Below are positions 34,471 to 46,620 of a stretch of DNA of 64,000 nucleotides, in pieces (the first letter of the stretch is position 1; each line of letters begins with the position of its first letter). The stretch comes from Nageia nagi (lineage: Eukaryota; Pinophyta). Position numbers and translations under genes: made by a program. Under the pieces are notes generated by a model, which was given only the letters and a program-made list of their open reading frames with translations, made no database searches and was not told the origin of the DNA. The stretch spans positions 104,594,001-104,658,000 of the forward strand of contig JBITNC010000001.1 of NCBI GenBank assembly GCA_050084985.1, written 5' to 3'.

Positions 34471-34799
34471 TAGTAGATATAGATGGGTTAAAAAGTAGAG
34501 TTGGAGGTTACATTGAGAAGAACTTATCAAGTTTTCTAACATGTGATCCAAGAGAGTTTGTGTTATTTTTTGTGTGAGAATTTGTTGTGATTTTAAGTGT
34601 GTGTAAGTGAGTAAGTGGGAGATTTGAGAGTTCTATAGAGATCATAGTCTAGTGTAAGCTATAGCATGAGTGTATGTGAGCAAGTTTATATTTAGTTTAT
34701 GATTTTACTAGAATTTGAGAGTGTGAGGTTTGTGAGAGCAAGCTTTGTTGTTGTAGTAGATTTATGAAATATCTACACTTGTGAGTGCTTCTTGTTATC

Positions 34800-35300
34800 G
34801 GTATGATGACCAACTATGAATTGCAAGCCATAATATTTTTTGGAGAAGAGTATAACTATTGGCAAGTGAAAATGAGATACTTCTTGATTGTCAAAGGACT
34901 TTAGGATTACATCATTACTAAGTATGAGGAACCTAAAGACTAGAGCAAACTTGTAGATGAAGAAAGACAAGAATGGAAAGAGGAACAACATCAAAATTGC
35001 ATTTACTTATTTGAGATTAGAAAAGGTTTGGCCCAAAACACTTTTTCACTCATTGCAAGTTGTAGGAAATATGCAAGTGCATGGAAAAGACTATAAAATA
35101 TTTTTAGGAATGATTTTTATGATTGTATGAGCAAGGGGGACTCTTATGAAGATTGGCCTTATTTTGAAAAGTTTTATGAACACTTTTTTGTGCAAGATCT
35201 TGAGGATACTTATGAATAATTTGGTGATTGTATTGTTGAAAGAGCTTTGTTAATGAAGAGGAGGAGTGAATGTTGTTCCAAGCATTGTAGATGATGTAAA
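34800..35300 (+). pseudogene. gag: E6 copia-type gag remnant
   Basis: The frame starting at 34803 reads MMTNYELQAIIFFGEEYNYW then QVKMRYFLIVKGL, stop, DYI. This fits the start of Ty1/copia gag (a short leader, F-x-G-x-x-Y-x-x-W-x-x-KM, then the hydrophobic ...L-W/stop-D). Further on come IASCRKYASAWKRL, matching the S-x-x-x-AW-x-x-L step of the family, and EHFFVQDLEDTYE. At least four stops break it. It makes the capsid-like protein in intact elements; here it is dead. Confidence 0.6.
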
Positions 35301-35427
35301 TGTTGTTGTTATAGATTTTTTTTGTGTTGATTTATTCTCAAAGGAGGCACATAATGTTCCCAAGCTTATTGATTGTCCTCTTAAGTGGGATAATGCATAT
35401 GTTTATGGTTTTATTATGGACTAGAAA

Positions 35428-36556
35428 GTGAATATTGATGCATGTTTTAACAAGACAATACAAGATATTTTTGTTATTGATTTTTATCTTAACAAGAACA
35501 ATCCAAGTTTTTGTAGGGTTTATGATGTAGTTGTTGCTATTGAAGAAACTCATCAAAGAGAGAAAGAGTATGTTGGATTTCCTACAAAGGGGAAAAAATA
35601 TGAAATATGTCTCATTGAAGAGGCACTTGTGATAATATCATTCTATGAGAATGATACTTATCATGAATACCACCAAGATGGGGTGGAAGAAGAATGTTTT
35701 ATGGAGGCCCAAGATCAAAATTTTATTGAAGGAGATTCATATAATGAATCCACACAAATACAAAGGAGTATGATGAAAAAAAGGAGCCAACACTTCACCA
35801 TTATTGGCTCACTTATGTTAATATGAAAATTGCTTTATTGAAAGAGGAGATTTAAGACCAATTTCTTAGCACTCCAAATTTGCAAGAAGATGAAGATACA
35901 CTCATGGAAGAATGTTGTTATTTGGGTGCATCCACTCATATGAAGATGTAGACCATTCATTTAAAATGGTGAACTATGAATAATCATATTTGCAAACTCA
36001 CACATTTAAAGTGATAAATTATTTTTATGAAGAGGCAATAAATGAAGTTGTGTGGGATTTTAATCCACAAGATTATGTAAAGGAAGATGAAATAGAAGCT
36101 ATCATCTTATTGTTTGAATATCACTCATATGGAGTGAAGCACCCTTTGTGTAAAGAGAATTAAGATATAATGGAGATTAATGAGGTTCAAGTTTTAAACA
36201 CTATGGAGCCATCAATTGTGAAGCTTGAAAATCACTCCCATGGAGTGACTACAATGATGGTTGATGTTTGTCTTGCAAAGGTAAATATGAGTGAAGAAGA
36301 AATGAAGAGAACTCTTGGCGAGTTTATGGTTGCCACCAATGCAAAAGTACAACAATTTAATAAAAATGAAGATATTTGGAATCCTACTAATCAAAGTATC
36401 TTTGGAAGTGATAGTTTTTTACTTTTTTATTTATTTGCTAATGATTTTATGAATAGATGTGTTGTGGATATTTTGAATGCTATTGTTGTACATGATAAAG
36501 ATGGAGAATGTCTTATAAAGATACTATTAGAAATCAAAGCCAAATTTGAGGATTAA
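35428..36556 (+). pseudogene. Unrecognised acidic frames in E6
   Basis: Two open frames follow gag. 35428-35826 (132 codons) reads MNIDACFNKTIQDIFVIDFY and later is rich in E, Y and H; 36170-36556 (128 codons) starts MEINEVQVLNTMEPSIVKLE and ends ILLEIKAKFED. 35870-36160 between them continues similar acidic coding-like sequence with stops (repeated 'H..SYG/MEC'). No zinc knuckle, protease or polymerase motif is seen. They sit where pol should be. They may be an acquired sequence or very decayed gag; I cannot tell. Confidence 0.4.
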
Positions 36557-37187
36557 CTTATGAAGAAAACCATAAAGACATCTCTTCTTGAACTATAGGT
36601 AATAATTTTTGAAGAACCAAAGAAGAAAGAGAGAGGTGTAGTAGTGGTAAGAAATGCTCTAATTTATATGGAGGATAATCATTTCATGGTTATACATTTT
36701 GAGAAAAAGAGTTATGTTTTGTTTGAGGAGCAACAATGGATTGTTGCATATGTAATAAGTTATATATTATATTTATATTTATTTTAAGTTTTATGTATAG
36801 ATTTGTGAAAGAATATTATGGTTTAATCATTTATGTGAGATGATGGAATGTTGTAATTGCACTAATTGGGAGGTATGGTGCACCCATGTAAGCAAAGATG
36901 ATCAAGGATGGCTGATGTGCATGTTTGGCATGTAAATAAAAGTATATTTTGATGAAGCAAGAGGATATAATAAAAATTCACTCAATATATTGTTGCAAGA
37001 AGTAGGAATAAGAGAGGACAACCCACACATAGAGTAGAAGGAGTGCCCAAATAAATGTTTACAAGTTTTGAGTTTTCTACTTCAAGGCTAGAAGAAATGC
37101 AAAAGAAGACCAATCAATCCACTCTTATAAGTTTATTTTGATGCTTTGTAACTCTTATAAGAGTTAATTCAACATAAAGGGGGAGTA

Positions 37188-37873
37188 TGTTGGAATTTTC
37201 ACTTGATTCAAGACCTTTAATGTGAAGTTCCAAGACTTTTCCCTACAACTAGACTAGTTCAAATAGATCAATCAAGGTTGGAGAGAAATAACATTTTTGG
37301 AGACATCCAATTTAGTTATTCTTTTTTCCTTAGATATTTATTGAATATACCTTTCTAATGATTATATGCATGCCTATATTCTCTAGATAATTGACCATGA
37401 ACTTGGCTATTTTTTGGCAAACTATTCTTATCTATGCAAAGACACTTTGACCCTATGTGTTTCAAGTTGAAACACTATAGCATTTTAGAATATGTCAGAA
37501 ACATGATTCATTTTTGAGAGACCCAATTGTTTTTGAAATGTGATTACATTTCTAATATACCCATCACATTTTAATAATAATGTTTGGTAGTTATGAACTT
37601 TGACTATTTCAAAGCATTATTTGGTGGTTCCACTTTATTTTTGCTCGCTCCAATTCATAGTAATTATGGTAGTAACCTCTAGCACATGTTTGTAACTCCT
37701 TTTACCTATTTTAGGCATATTTTATCATGGATTTTTCTAACATTACATAGCATTTAGTTTATTTTTCATGAGAGCTCAATTTCAATTACTTTTGAGCTCT
37801 ATATATTATACTTCGAATTGTATCAAATCATTACATTGTAAGATAGCATTGTTAGCATCAAAATTGTCTCTCA
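37188..37873 (+). repeat. E6 3' LTR
   Basis: 686 bp, begins right after AAAGGGGGAGTA and is followed by CATTT, the target duplication. Confidence 0.85.
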
Positions 37874-38551
37874 CATTTTTGTAGAAAAGCCTAGATTTTG
37901 AGATTTTTTTTGGTCAATTTGTTGATATCTAGCATTATAAAATTTTATCCAAATCATAGATAAACATAATTGCAAAATTTTCATGATTTTTCAACCTTAA
38001 TATTGCATATTTTGGTCAATACTATGAATTTTTTGCATAAAAATCATCCTAAAAAGCCCTAAATTTTGGAAATATTTTGCAACTATTTGGTGACTTGTTT
38101 CTTGATAAAAATGTACCAAAATCATAGGTTATCATATTAGATAACATTTTAAGAATAATTTAGGCTCATTACATGCATTTTCATAGAGATTTTTAGAGGT
38201 TTTTAATTTTTAAAATTTTCATTTTATCCCAAAACCCTAGATATTGAAGTTTATTTTGGACATATTAGTGAGTTTTTAAATTAGAAAATCTTATCTCAAT
38301 AACATATAATTATTATTCAGACATATTGGTGATCTTTCAAAATCATATTTTGCACATAATGGGAAAGAAATGCTCTATTACAGAATTATGCAAAATATCA
38401 TGTATTATATTGATAATCTTATGTGGTATATTATACCCTACATATTTTCCTATGCTAGTAATATGTGTTATAGATATAATCCTATATAACATCTCATGTA
38501 TTAAATACTTACTCAAAAAGCAACTACTAGAGGTAAGTATGGTTACTCAAA

Positions 38552-39700
38552 ATGATAAAAAGGCTAAATTTAATGATGTTGTTTGTATTGATGAACATTG
38601 TAATTGATATATCTATTGATGAAAAATCCAATGATGTTATTTTTCTTGATGAAAATTCCAATAATGCTATTTCTATTTATGAGCATGGCAATGATTATAT
38701 TTCCATTGATGAACATTCCAATGATGTATGTTCTATTAATGAAATTCCTAGTTCTTGTAATGATCAAGTTGATAGCATTGCTAGTGATGATGTGACTATT
38801 GTTTTAATGATATTATTGCAAATTATGATGTTTCTCTTAATAGTAATAGTTATAATGATGATCATAAGAATATTATCAATGATGATGATAGTGATGATTA
38901 TGAGGATGATAGTGATAATGATGATTATGATGATGTTGTTATAGATGTTGATTCTTTATCGTATATAGATGAGGATATTGATGAGTGTGAAAGTTATAAT
39001 CTTGCATTTGGTAATCTCTCATTAACAATAAAGTTAACCAAATGTAATGAAAATTTATTAGTTGATGAATAATTCATTATGTTGTTTCTCACTGATAAAG
39101 ATATATGAGACTGTGTTGAAAATAAAAATGAAAAGTTTATACCAATTTTTGCTCACCATGTTGATCAATATAATAGCATAAATAATGATAGAATCAAAAA
39201 TATTAAAAAAATTGTTGATATTAATGCCTTTGTTTTAGAAAAATAAGTTTAATGAAGAAAAAGAAAAAGTTAAAAAACTAGTTGATGTAACTATGGAATA
39301 AGATAAGTGGTCAAAAGAATAATATGAAATCAATGTAAAATGGTTACAACATTTTATTAATATGAAATATTTTATTAGTTTAAATCCATCAAAACAATAT
39401 GAAAAACTTAATAGTTATATATCAATCTTATAAAGCAATATGAAAACTCTAAAAGAAGACAAGAAGTTGATAAAATAAAAATCAAAAGCTAGGGAAATTA
39501 AAAATATTGTTAATACTAATTTTGAAATTAATTATCAAAATGGTGTTAAAAATATTAAATTTCATAATGTTTTCAATACTAACACTTTTCTTGAAAAGAA
39601 TAAACTACAACAAGAAAAAGATAAAGTTCAAAAGCTACTTGAAAAAGGTATGGAGCGATTGATCATAGAAAGAGTATAACATTAAGGTAATATTTCTTAA
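38552..39700 (+). pseudogene. Acidic coding relic of E5 (gag position)
   Basis: At 38590-38750 a short tandem motif encodes DEKSNDVIF, DENSNNAIS, DEHSNDVCS-type units, then after a frame change a run of aspartates (NDDDSDDYEDDSDNDDYDD near 38868-38925). Later, 39240-39670 codes lysine/glutamate-rich helical sequence with stops. It lies between the primer site and the boxes, where E4 has a gag whose N-terminal part is also acidic. I see no capsid core or zinc knuckle. It may be the decayed N-terminal half of an E4-type gag; this is inference. Confidence 0.4.
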
Positions 39701-40329
39701 AGATTTTATTAAGAGTGAATGTTACCTTGATAATTCTCCACCAATAAAATATGCAAATCTTTATTGGATTATAAAATTTATACAATATCAAAGGGAAAAT
39801 AAAAATAAAAAATATTTAAAGATTTACCATTGAGTGGTAGCACTAACAATGATCCTAAAGATATTATTAGTTTGATAAATTCAGTGGTAAACATATTTAT
39901 AAATTAATATATTAAATATTTCAATTGCTTTTTTCAAAAATAATAGAAACATATGCAAGATATTATCACAAATTGGGTGAATTAACATATAGCAAATACC
40001 TAAAACTAAGGATTTGTGAAGTAATTAGAAATTCTCCTCTAATGCTAAGAGAACCACCCTCACACATCAATTGATAAATATCCTTATTTTTACTTATATT
40101 ATGATGTACTATCATGTAGGTATACATTATCATATAGGCATGCATAATCATATATCCTTGCATTAGCATCATTATCTTGCATGTCATGAGAGTTAGTCTA
40201 TTGAGTGGTATAGGGGGAATCATAGTTTAGCTTGGGGGGAAGTTGATCATTAGTGATCATCATATTATTGGATTGGGAATCAATGAGTATCAATTAGATA
40301 TCCATAATAAAAATAAATATGTTTTTCTT

Positions 40330-41060
40330 CATAAAAAGGACCATCGATGGTCCTAATTAGATTGACTTTTAAAATTTTCAAAGAGAGGTGATCATGTTGA
40401 GATCAACAAATATATAGGTTTATATCAAGATTAGTCAAAATTATTGAGGTCAAGTAAGAATAAATGCAACTTTGATTCAACAAGTATGTTCCTAAGTTTT
40501 AGAATATTTGATGACCAATTGAGCATATTTTTAGGATATAGTAGGGGCATATTCATAATAGTTGAGCTCCAAGAAACTAAGAGTTTTGGAAAATATGATG
40601 AAAAGAGAACAATTGATGGCCCTTCATTTTTGGGTGAAAAATGAGCTCAATTTTTTAGAGATAGAAGATATTAATATCAAATTTAGGAAAACAACAACTA
40701 TTTATTAGGTAAGTAACATGAAATCAATATGATGCTTAATATATTACTTATCAATGTGATTACAATCTTTTCTTATTATTGCAATGATCATGCTTGGAAT
40801 ATTTCTATCTTTTTTATAATGTGATGCTTAAAATGATTTTTAATATATGCATATTGTTTATCATGTGTGTACAAATGATTATCAAATAATTATTATGAGT
40901 TTTTTCTAATGCTTTCTTATTTACAACAATCAAACAAAACATCCATCACACATTAGCAAACCACCAAGAAACTAAAAACCAAATCACCAAGATAAAAGAC
41001 CTCTAGAAATGGACTATTTTTGGTCCTCCATGGATCATTGGTGATCCTTTTTCTACAACA
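40330..41060. repeat. Near-palindromic boxes in the E5 internal region
   Basis: AAAAGGACCATCGATGGTCC lies at 40336-40355, a decayed half at 40605-40615 and GGACTATTTTTGGTCC at 41011-41026 followed by GGATCATTGGTGATCC at 41033-41048. E4 carries boxes of the same form between gag and the PMD gene. No frame runs through them. 39700-40330 and 41060-42340 hold AT-rich sequence with a roughly 120 bp imperfect duplication at 41750-42000 and nothing else I can support. Confidence 0.55.
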
Positions 41061-42351
41061 ATTTCCCAAACAAAAAATGTGAAACATTAGATGACACATG
41101 TGAAAGTATAAATCCAATATAGACATTAGCAAAACCAAATAAAATTTGATATAAACTTTCAAATTCCAATAGTAAAACCAAGAATACAAACTACTTCATA
41201 ATCAAAACTTTATAAGTAGATGACAAATTTAAAATTATGAATTATGCATATTAAATGCTATATGACACCATATAAACTTGAAACTTTGAAAACTATAGCA
41301 AAAAATGGATTACATTGATAATTTTAAGATGTCCATTGGTCCTTTCCTTGGTATGACATTAGCTCTAATTTTCATGAAAATCCCAAACTAGCATACACAA
41401 CTCAAAATTATGTAATTCTTTTTCTTCTCTATATGATTATTATGTCTTTTGTTTGATCAATGAAATTATGATATTTATATACAATTATCATATTTTCTTA
41501 CAACTTGTATATGTATGTTGTTGAATGTGCAATGATTATTGAGTGCTTAGTGGTTATCATATATATACCACATCTTATCAAATACATATTATGTCTAATC
41601 AAATGTGTATTATATATCATATGTTTGTCAAATTATTCTCATGTATTTATCAATTATTATCATAAAATTAATAATGTTTATCATGTATCAATTTTTTTCA
41701 ATGTTTATTAAAAAAAAAATCAAATATCCATAAAAATATAAAACACTAAACTTGTACTTAGTGGCATACCAAGGGATATTCCAATCATAGGGTGCCAAAT
41801 GAAATATTGGTGTTTTATGTTGGGGTTTCTTATCACATAAAAATCCTCTAGAATAAACATTACAAAGTAATTTTAGGATTCCATGATTATAGAAACAAAG
41901 TTTCAACCATAAGGTTCCAAATGGAACATTGGAATTTTGTGTTGAAACAAAGAAGCAAATCCCCCAAAATTTACATCACAAAGTGATTTTGGGAGTCCAA
42001 AAATACAAAAATTAGGTATACTCATTTTGTTTATCAATATTTTTGAGATATATTATGTGATCAAAAATATGGATAGAGCTATCAATGACCTTCATTGGTA
42101 GATTATTGTAGTCCATATAATCAAACAAACACTATGGGGCATTGTTATCAATGATTCTTTTGGATATATGGTTATGTTTCTCAAGATATCTTTATTTTGT
42201 AGGTTTTTTTCTTGAATACTTATTTCTTTCATTATTGAAAAAGAGCATACAAGTTAATAAGGGGGCATGGAGTGAGTAATTAGCATCACTAAAAAATCCT
42301 TATTTCTTTAAATACAAGTATTTTTCAATTACAATTTTAAAATGGGGAAAA

Positions 42352-43079
42352 TGTAGTTACATAAATTAACTTAATTTATATAATGGTTTAAAATAAATAA
42401 ATAGCAATTATCAAGTTACTTGGTGTTATTTAAGTAATATTAATATAATATTGGACTAATGTGTATTACATTTTTTAGGTGACTCTTGGCCCAAGGTGTG
42501 GGTGCCAACCCAAGGAATGGGTTATATAATGGAGTCCCTTATAAATATCCTATACACATAAGTCCATTACTAAGACAAATTTGGCAACTTATTATAAGCT
42601 TAATAGTGGCATATTCCTTCTTAGGTGTTCTTCAATATCACCTTATCAAGATTGGAATTTAGATAATCTATTTATTTAATGCAAGCTATTATTTTGTTAT
42701 TATGTATATTTATGATATCTAAGTAGATGAATGAACCATTGAACATAATCTCAACATGAAACTCCTCCAAAATAGAACCAACCAAGACTATGGAGGATCG
42801 ACAATGAACTGTTAGGGATCAATGGTGGCCCTTTTTTCATGGATTGAAAAGTTGTGATTTATGTGAAGTATATGTATAATTGTTGTTCTTTCATATATTT
42901 CTTCCTTTCATCCATAACAAGTAAGTATAATAGGTAAGATTCTTATTTTATTATTGATAGGAATTGATTTATTAATCATCGAATATTGTTAAAAAAATTA
43001 TTATTTATCTTTATCTATTTCAATCTAAGTGGGCATTGTGATTATTTATTCTAGTTATTTACATTTTCCCCATCATAGG
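42352..43079 (+). repeat. E5 3' LTR
   Basis: 728 bp, begins TGTAGTTACATAAATTAA after AAAATGGGGAAAA (42339-42351). Its last bases (CATCATAGG) correspond to CATAATACA of the left copy; the terminal CA is mutated. CCTTT follows. Confidence 0.75.
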
Positions 43080-43084
43080 CCTTT

Positions 43085-43805
43085 TGTTATAACTAATATA
43101 ATAATTATTAAGGTTATTTAAATAATATTAATTTAACAAATTTACCACAAAATAATAGAAAAATGATGACATGAAATACGAAAACAACCTAAATGACCTT
43201 GACCTATCAAAATTGGATTTATGAAAGATACAAACATGTACTTTACCTATGATGATGAATGAAGGCAAAATCCAATCACAAGAGGATGAATAATGAACTT
43301 CTCCAAAAGATATATACACAAATATGACCTTAACCTAATGTTGATGCTAAGAACATAGTGATGTCTCCCAATTACCATTCTATAATACCTATCCCTTTCA
43401 CTCGATATTTTCATCGCACCTTTGATGCACATAATCTTGCTCATGAATGGATGAAAGATTGCAAGAATGTAGAGCTCAAAGTATAATAAAATCCAATGAT
43501 GATAGGTGGTATTAAAAAACATCAGTTAAGAATGACACAAGTATGTTTCCACTTATCAAGGATTTGGGATTATGTCATATCATATCTTTGATCATGCACG
43601 ACCCCTCCACGTTTATAGGCAATAGGTCTAGTGCTAAGGCTCATCCTTAGGTTTGTTGTGATATTGAGCTAACCTATTACCATAAAACATAAAGGTAGAT
43701 GAGAGTGCACATGGAAAAGAGAATTTATTTAATAAATTAAATAAATTATTTCTAATAACTAAAAGGGTATTTTAATTAAATTAAAATTTCTTTTAGGTAT
43801 TAAAA
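43085..43805 (-). repeat. E7 3' LTR, partial
   Basis: On the minus strand TTTTAATACCTAAAAG starts at 43805 right after a purine tract, and corresponds to TGTTAACACATAAAAA of E4. A TATA-like CTATAAACGTGG lies near 43608 on the minus strand. The far end cannot be fixed because E5 lies next to it. The short minus-strand frames here are not genes. Confidence 0.5.
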
Positions 43806-43821
43806 TATGCCCCACTTTGAA
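43806..43821 (-). other. E7 polypurine tract
   Basis: The minus-strand sequence TTCAAAGTGGGGCATA is nearly the E4 tract TCCAAAGTGGGGCATC. It sets E7's orientation. A second similar run, CAAAGAGGGGCATAAT, lies at about 43956-43972. Confidence 0.6.
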
Positions 43822-44099
43822 TATATTTTGATGCTTTGGGACAAAAGATAATCAAATCATAAATTCAAAGTATAATAACATAAGTAACAAAATACTCCAT
43901 GAAAAGTTATCTCATTAAAGTAGCTTTGGATGCCCTAATTGTTCACCTATATTATGCCCCTCTTTGACTTGTTTACAACATGATGGACCTCTGATCATAG
44001 GAGAAATCCAAGGTAAAGAAAAAAAAACATGAAAAGATCTTAAACAAGATATATTTTCATGCGAGTTATCTCAAATATAAATATTAAACATTAGGATAT

Positions 44100-44480
44100 G
44101 GAAAGTATGATAAGAGAGAAAACCTATCCTTGGTGATTTACCCACCAATATTTGATGAAGATGATAATGAATTTAGATTGATTAGCTTGATTTCCCAAGC
44201 TACCATATTGCCATGGATATGTGACATGGATGGCCCTTCCTTACAAAGGTACTAGATGATAAGATTGACTCTTCCTTAGAAAGGTGTGAAATGATAATAA
44301 TGGCCAATTTGGTTTACCAACTCACCACATTTTCATGAATTTATTGATAAGAGATCCCATTTCTTACAAAGGAGGCTAATGATATAAGTGATCAACTTAG
44401 TTTCCCAAACCATCATATTTCCATGGATTTGCTGATAAGAGTGCCCCTTTCTTACAAAGGAGGTTAATGATATGAGTAGT
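44100..44480. repeat. E7 degenerate tandem array
   Basis: Three to four units of roughly 80-110 bp carry 'ccctttcttacaaaggagg', 'taatgatat(a/g)ag', 'gtttcccaa(a)cc(a)tcata' and 'tttccatggattt'. It lies just inside the 3' LTR, as minisatellites A-C do in E4. From 44480 to 44670 'gataag' and 'atgataa' words continue. 44670-46280 has no repeat or gene I can name. Confidence 0.55.
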
Positions 44481-46284
44481 AAAATGATATGAAAAATACT
44501 TTATAGTGTAGGATAATATATGATAAAAATCATTTATGATAAACTTCATATAAGATAAGAAATATGTGACAAGCAATATTTTATAAGAAAATATTATGCA
44601 AACATCTTTTAGTAAAGCATGATAAGCAAGATACGAGAAAGAGTGACAAGCATTATATATGATAAGCAATCATGCAATTTTTTTATAATATTTATTGATA
44701 TGTAATTTTGACAAAGAATGTAACCAATATTTGTTAAGAAAATTAATAAAGTTGTATTTTACAAAGTATTATATGAAATACCATAATAATCTATATTCAT
44801 ATATATGAAAAAAACTAAAAAAAGTATTTTAAACATGACTTTGCAACATTGTAAGCTATTGAAAAGGAAGTAATTTTGAATAATAAATAAATGATACACA
44901 TATTTTTCTTTGTTTATGCATATATACTAATTACCAAAATGTAAAACCATGAAAATTTGGAATTTTTCACCTAGTGGTAGAATTGGGAATGTAGTGGTGA
45001 TGCTATAAGAAGAGAGGCAAATTCTGAAAGTGGAAAGTTTCTCATTTCTATTTTACATCCATGAAGTGAAAAAGAAGAGGAATTTATGGGAACATAGTAG
45101 GTAAAGAAAAATTTGATGATCATTTCTCTTTAATTTTACCAATTTTTCCCAAGAGGGATTTTTGACAATTTTATATGTTATTGTAGATAATGATTAACCT
45201 TTTTATTACATGCAAGCAAAGAGTAGATTTATGGTATGCAATTTATGGTAACATAGAAGGCAAAGCAAAATTTGAAAATCATTTTTCTTTAATTTTATCG
45301 ATTTTCCCCAAGAGAGATTTTTGACAATTTATATGTTATTGCTGATAGTGATTAACCTTTTTATTGCATGCAAGTAAAGAGTAAATTTAGGATATGAAAT
45401 TTGATAAACAAATATTTGAGTAACCTACCAGTAGTGTTGGAATGCAATGGTAATGCACCATTAAGAGAAAATTAAGGCTAAGAGAAAATTAAGGCATTTA
45501 GAAAGAGGCCAAGGATGGTTGTGTAGGTATTTAACAATAAAAAGAGGTTTCATTTGGTTCATTAGCAAGGATAAGGGGCCAAATTAGAAAAAGGGTTTCC
45601 AAATAGTTTGTAAATAGGAATAATTGGATTTCATTTGCACATTCATAATTTGTCAACTTGATCTCTGATCCTCAAGGTATTTGGTGTCTTATTTAGCTTA
45701 TAGAGAGATTATGAGAGTGCTATTAACTTGTTCAATGCATTTATATGAATATGGCTTATTAGATTGCTTCACAATAGGATCATTGATCTTTAGTAGTTCA
45801 TTCTTCAATCAAGGGAAACTAGGTACTATAAATTTCCTTATATTCTTGTCATATGCATCAATTAGAAGGTTTTTGACAATTTACTTTTTCAATTTGGTCA
45901 AGTGTTTTGTTAAATTTGGATAGTTTTTTAAAATAAAGGGGGTAAAAATGCAACGTTAGGTTTTTGCATGCATGGGATGAACAAAACTTATTTTTACTAT
46001 ACAATCTACAATAAAGTTATGCGGGTTTCAAAAAAATTTAGAAATTGGGGGTTTAAATGGGACAATGCTGATAGAAACCTAGCATCATTGCTAGGATAAA
46101 ATTTTATAGAAATGAATAAAATGACCTCTATATTGATTGCTAAACACATTTGTACTTTGAAATTTTTGAAAAATTCATCATTGAATTTGTTATTCAAATA
46201 AAAAATAGTATATTTTAAGTTTTTATGCTTTAAATTTGATATTTTTTTACTGATACATTTTCATGTTTGATTTGGATGTAAGAC

Positions 46285-46620
46285 CAAGCCTACTTGATGA
46301 GGTGCGAGCTATGGAGTCTAGCTATAGATGTGGCTATAGACTTTATATTAACTTTGGAGGAGAGGGGATGGTTAGAGTCATCTAGACTTAGTCAAATGAG
46401 GGGTATTATGTGCATCCCATATAATAAGTATTCTCTAACTTCCCTCATGGAGCATTCATGTGATGACACCAACATGTTCTACTTACCAATGGATGACATG
46501 ACTATCACCCGTACTAACATTCATCACATCCTATAGGTACCCATTAAGGGTACATTAATTCAAAGGGATAGTTTATCTATGGTGGATATGGAGGACCATT
46601 ATTATTGATTTACAAGGGTT
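46285..46620 (+). pseudogene. Antisense PMD fragment in E7
   Basis: The frame from 46294 contains EERGWLESSRLSQMR, PYNKYSLTSLMEH, NMFYLPMDDMTI and, past a TAG at 46537 that can come from CTG/CAG-type decay, VPIKGTLIQRDSL. These line up in order with PMD signatures (ALMERW, NTFHLPTSEITV, LPIRGKLV) of the E4 gene and include an N-terminal GWL-type segment. It lies opposite to E7's inferred direction, about 2.5 kb inside the 3' LTR; in E4 the distance is about 2.85 kb. Sequence beyond 46620 is too decayed to follow. Good PMD call, certainly broken. Confidence 0.68.

Larger units (their letters stand above)
33766..37873 (+). mobile_element. E6: copia-like element with gag remnant, no pol
   Basis: A complete 4108 bp insertion in E5 with perfect target duplication CATTT at 33761-33765 and 37874-37878. 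LTRs 33766-34455 and 37188-37873 begin TGTTGGAATTT and end TCTCTCA. The primer site (34459) is Met-type and the purine tract is AAAGGGGGAGTA (37176-37187). The 2.7 kb internal region has a copia-type gag start and then unrecognised frames, with no RT, integrase or RNase H. Confidence 0.85.
32814..43079 (+). mobile_element. E5: older relative of E4, carrying nested E6
   Basis: The LTRs are 32814-33568 and 42352-43079, with target duplication CCTTT at 32809-32813 and 43080-43084. The left LTR ends TAATACA, followed by TGGTAAACCTAATATG, the E4-type primer site with only transitions. The right LTR is preceded by the purine tract AAAATGGGGAAAA. Without E6 the element is about 6.1 kb. The internal region has a broken acidic coding relic, near-palindromic boxes and decayed repeats, but no pol and no PMD that I can recognise. 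The LTR pair has diverged strongly, so E5 is far older than E4. Confidence 0.78.

Noticed and set aside
38326-38607. Hydrophobic frame (93 codons) as a membrane protein gene
   Set aside because: It lies in decayed E5 internal DNA; AT-rich sequence gives I/L/Y/F-rich chance frames, and nothing supports a start or a family.
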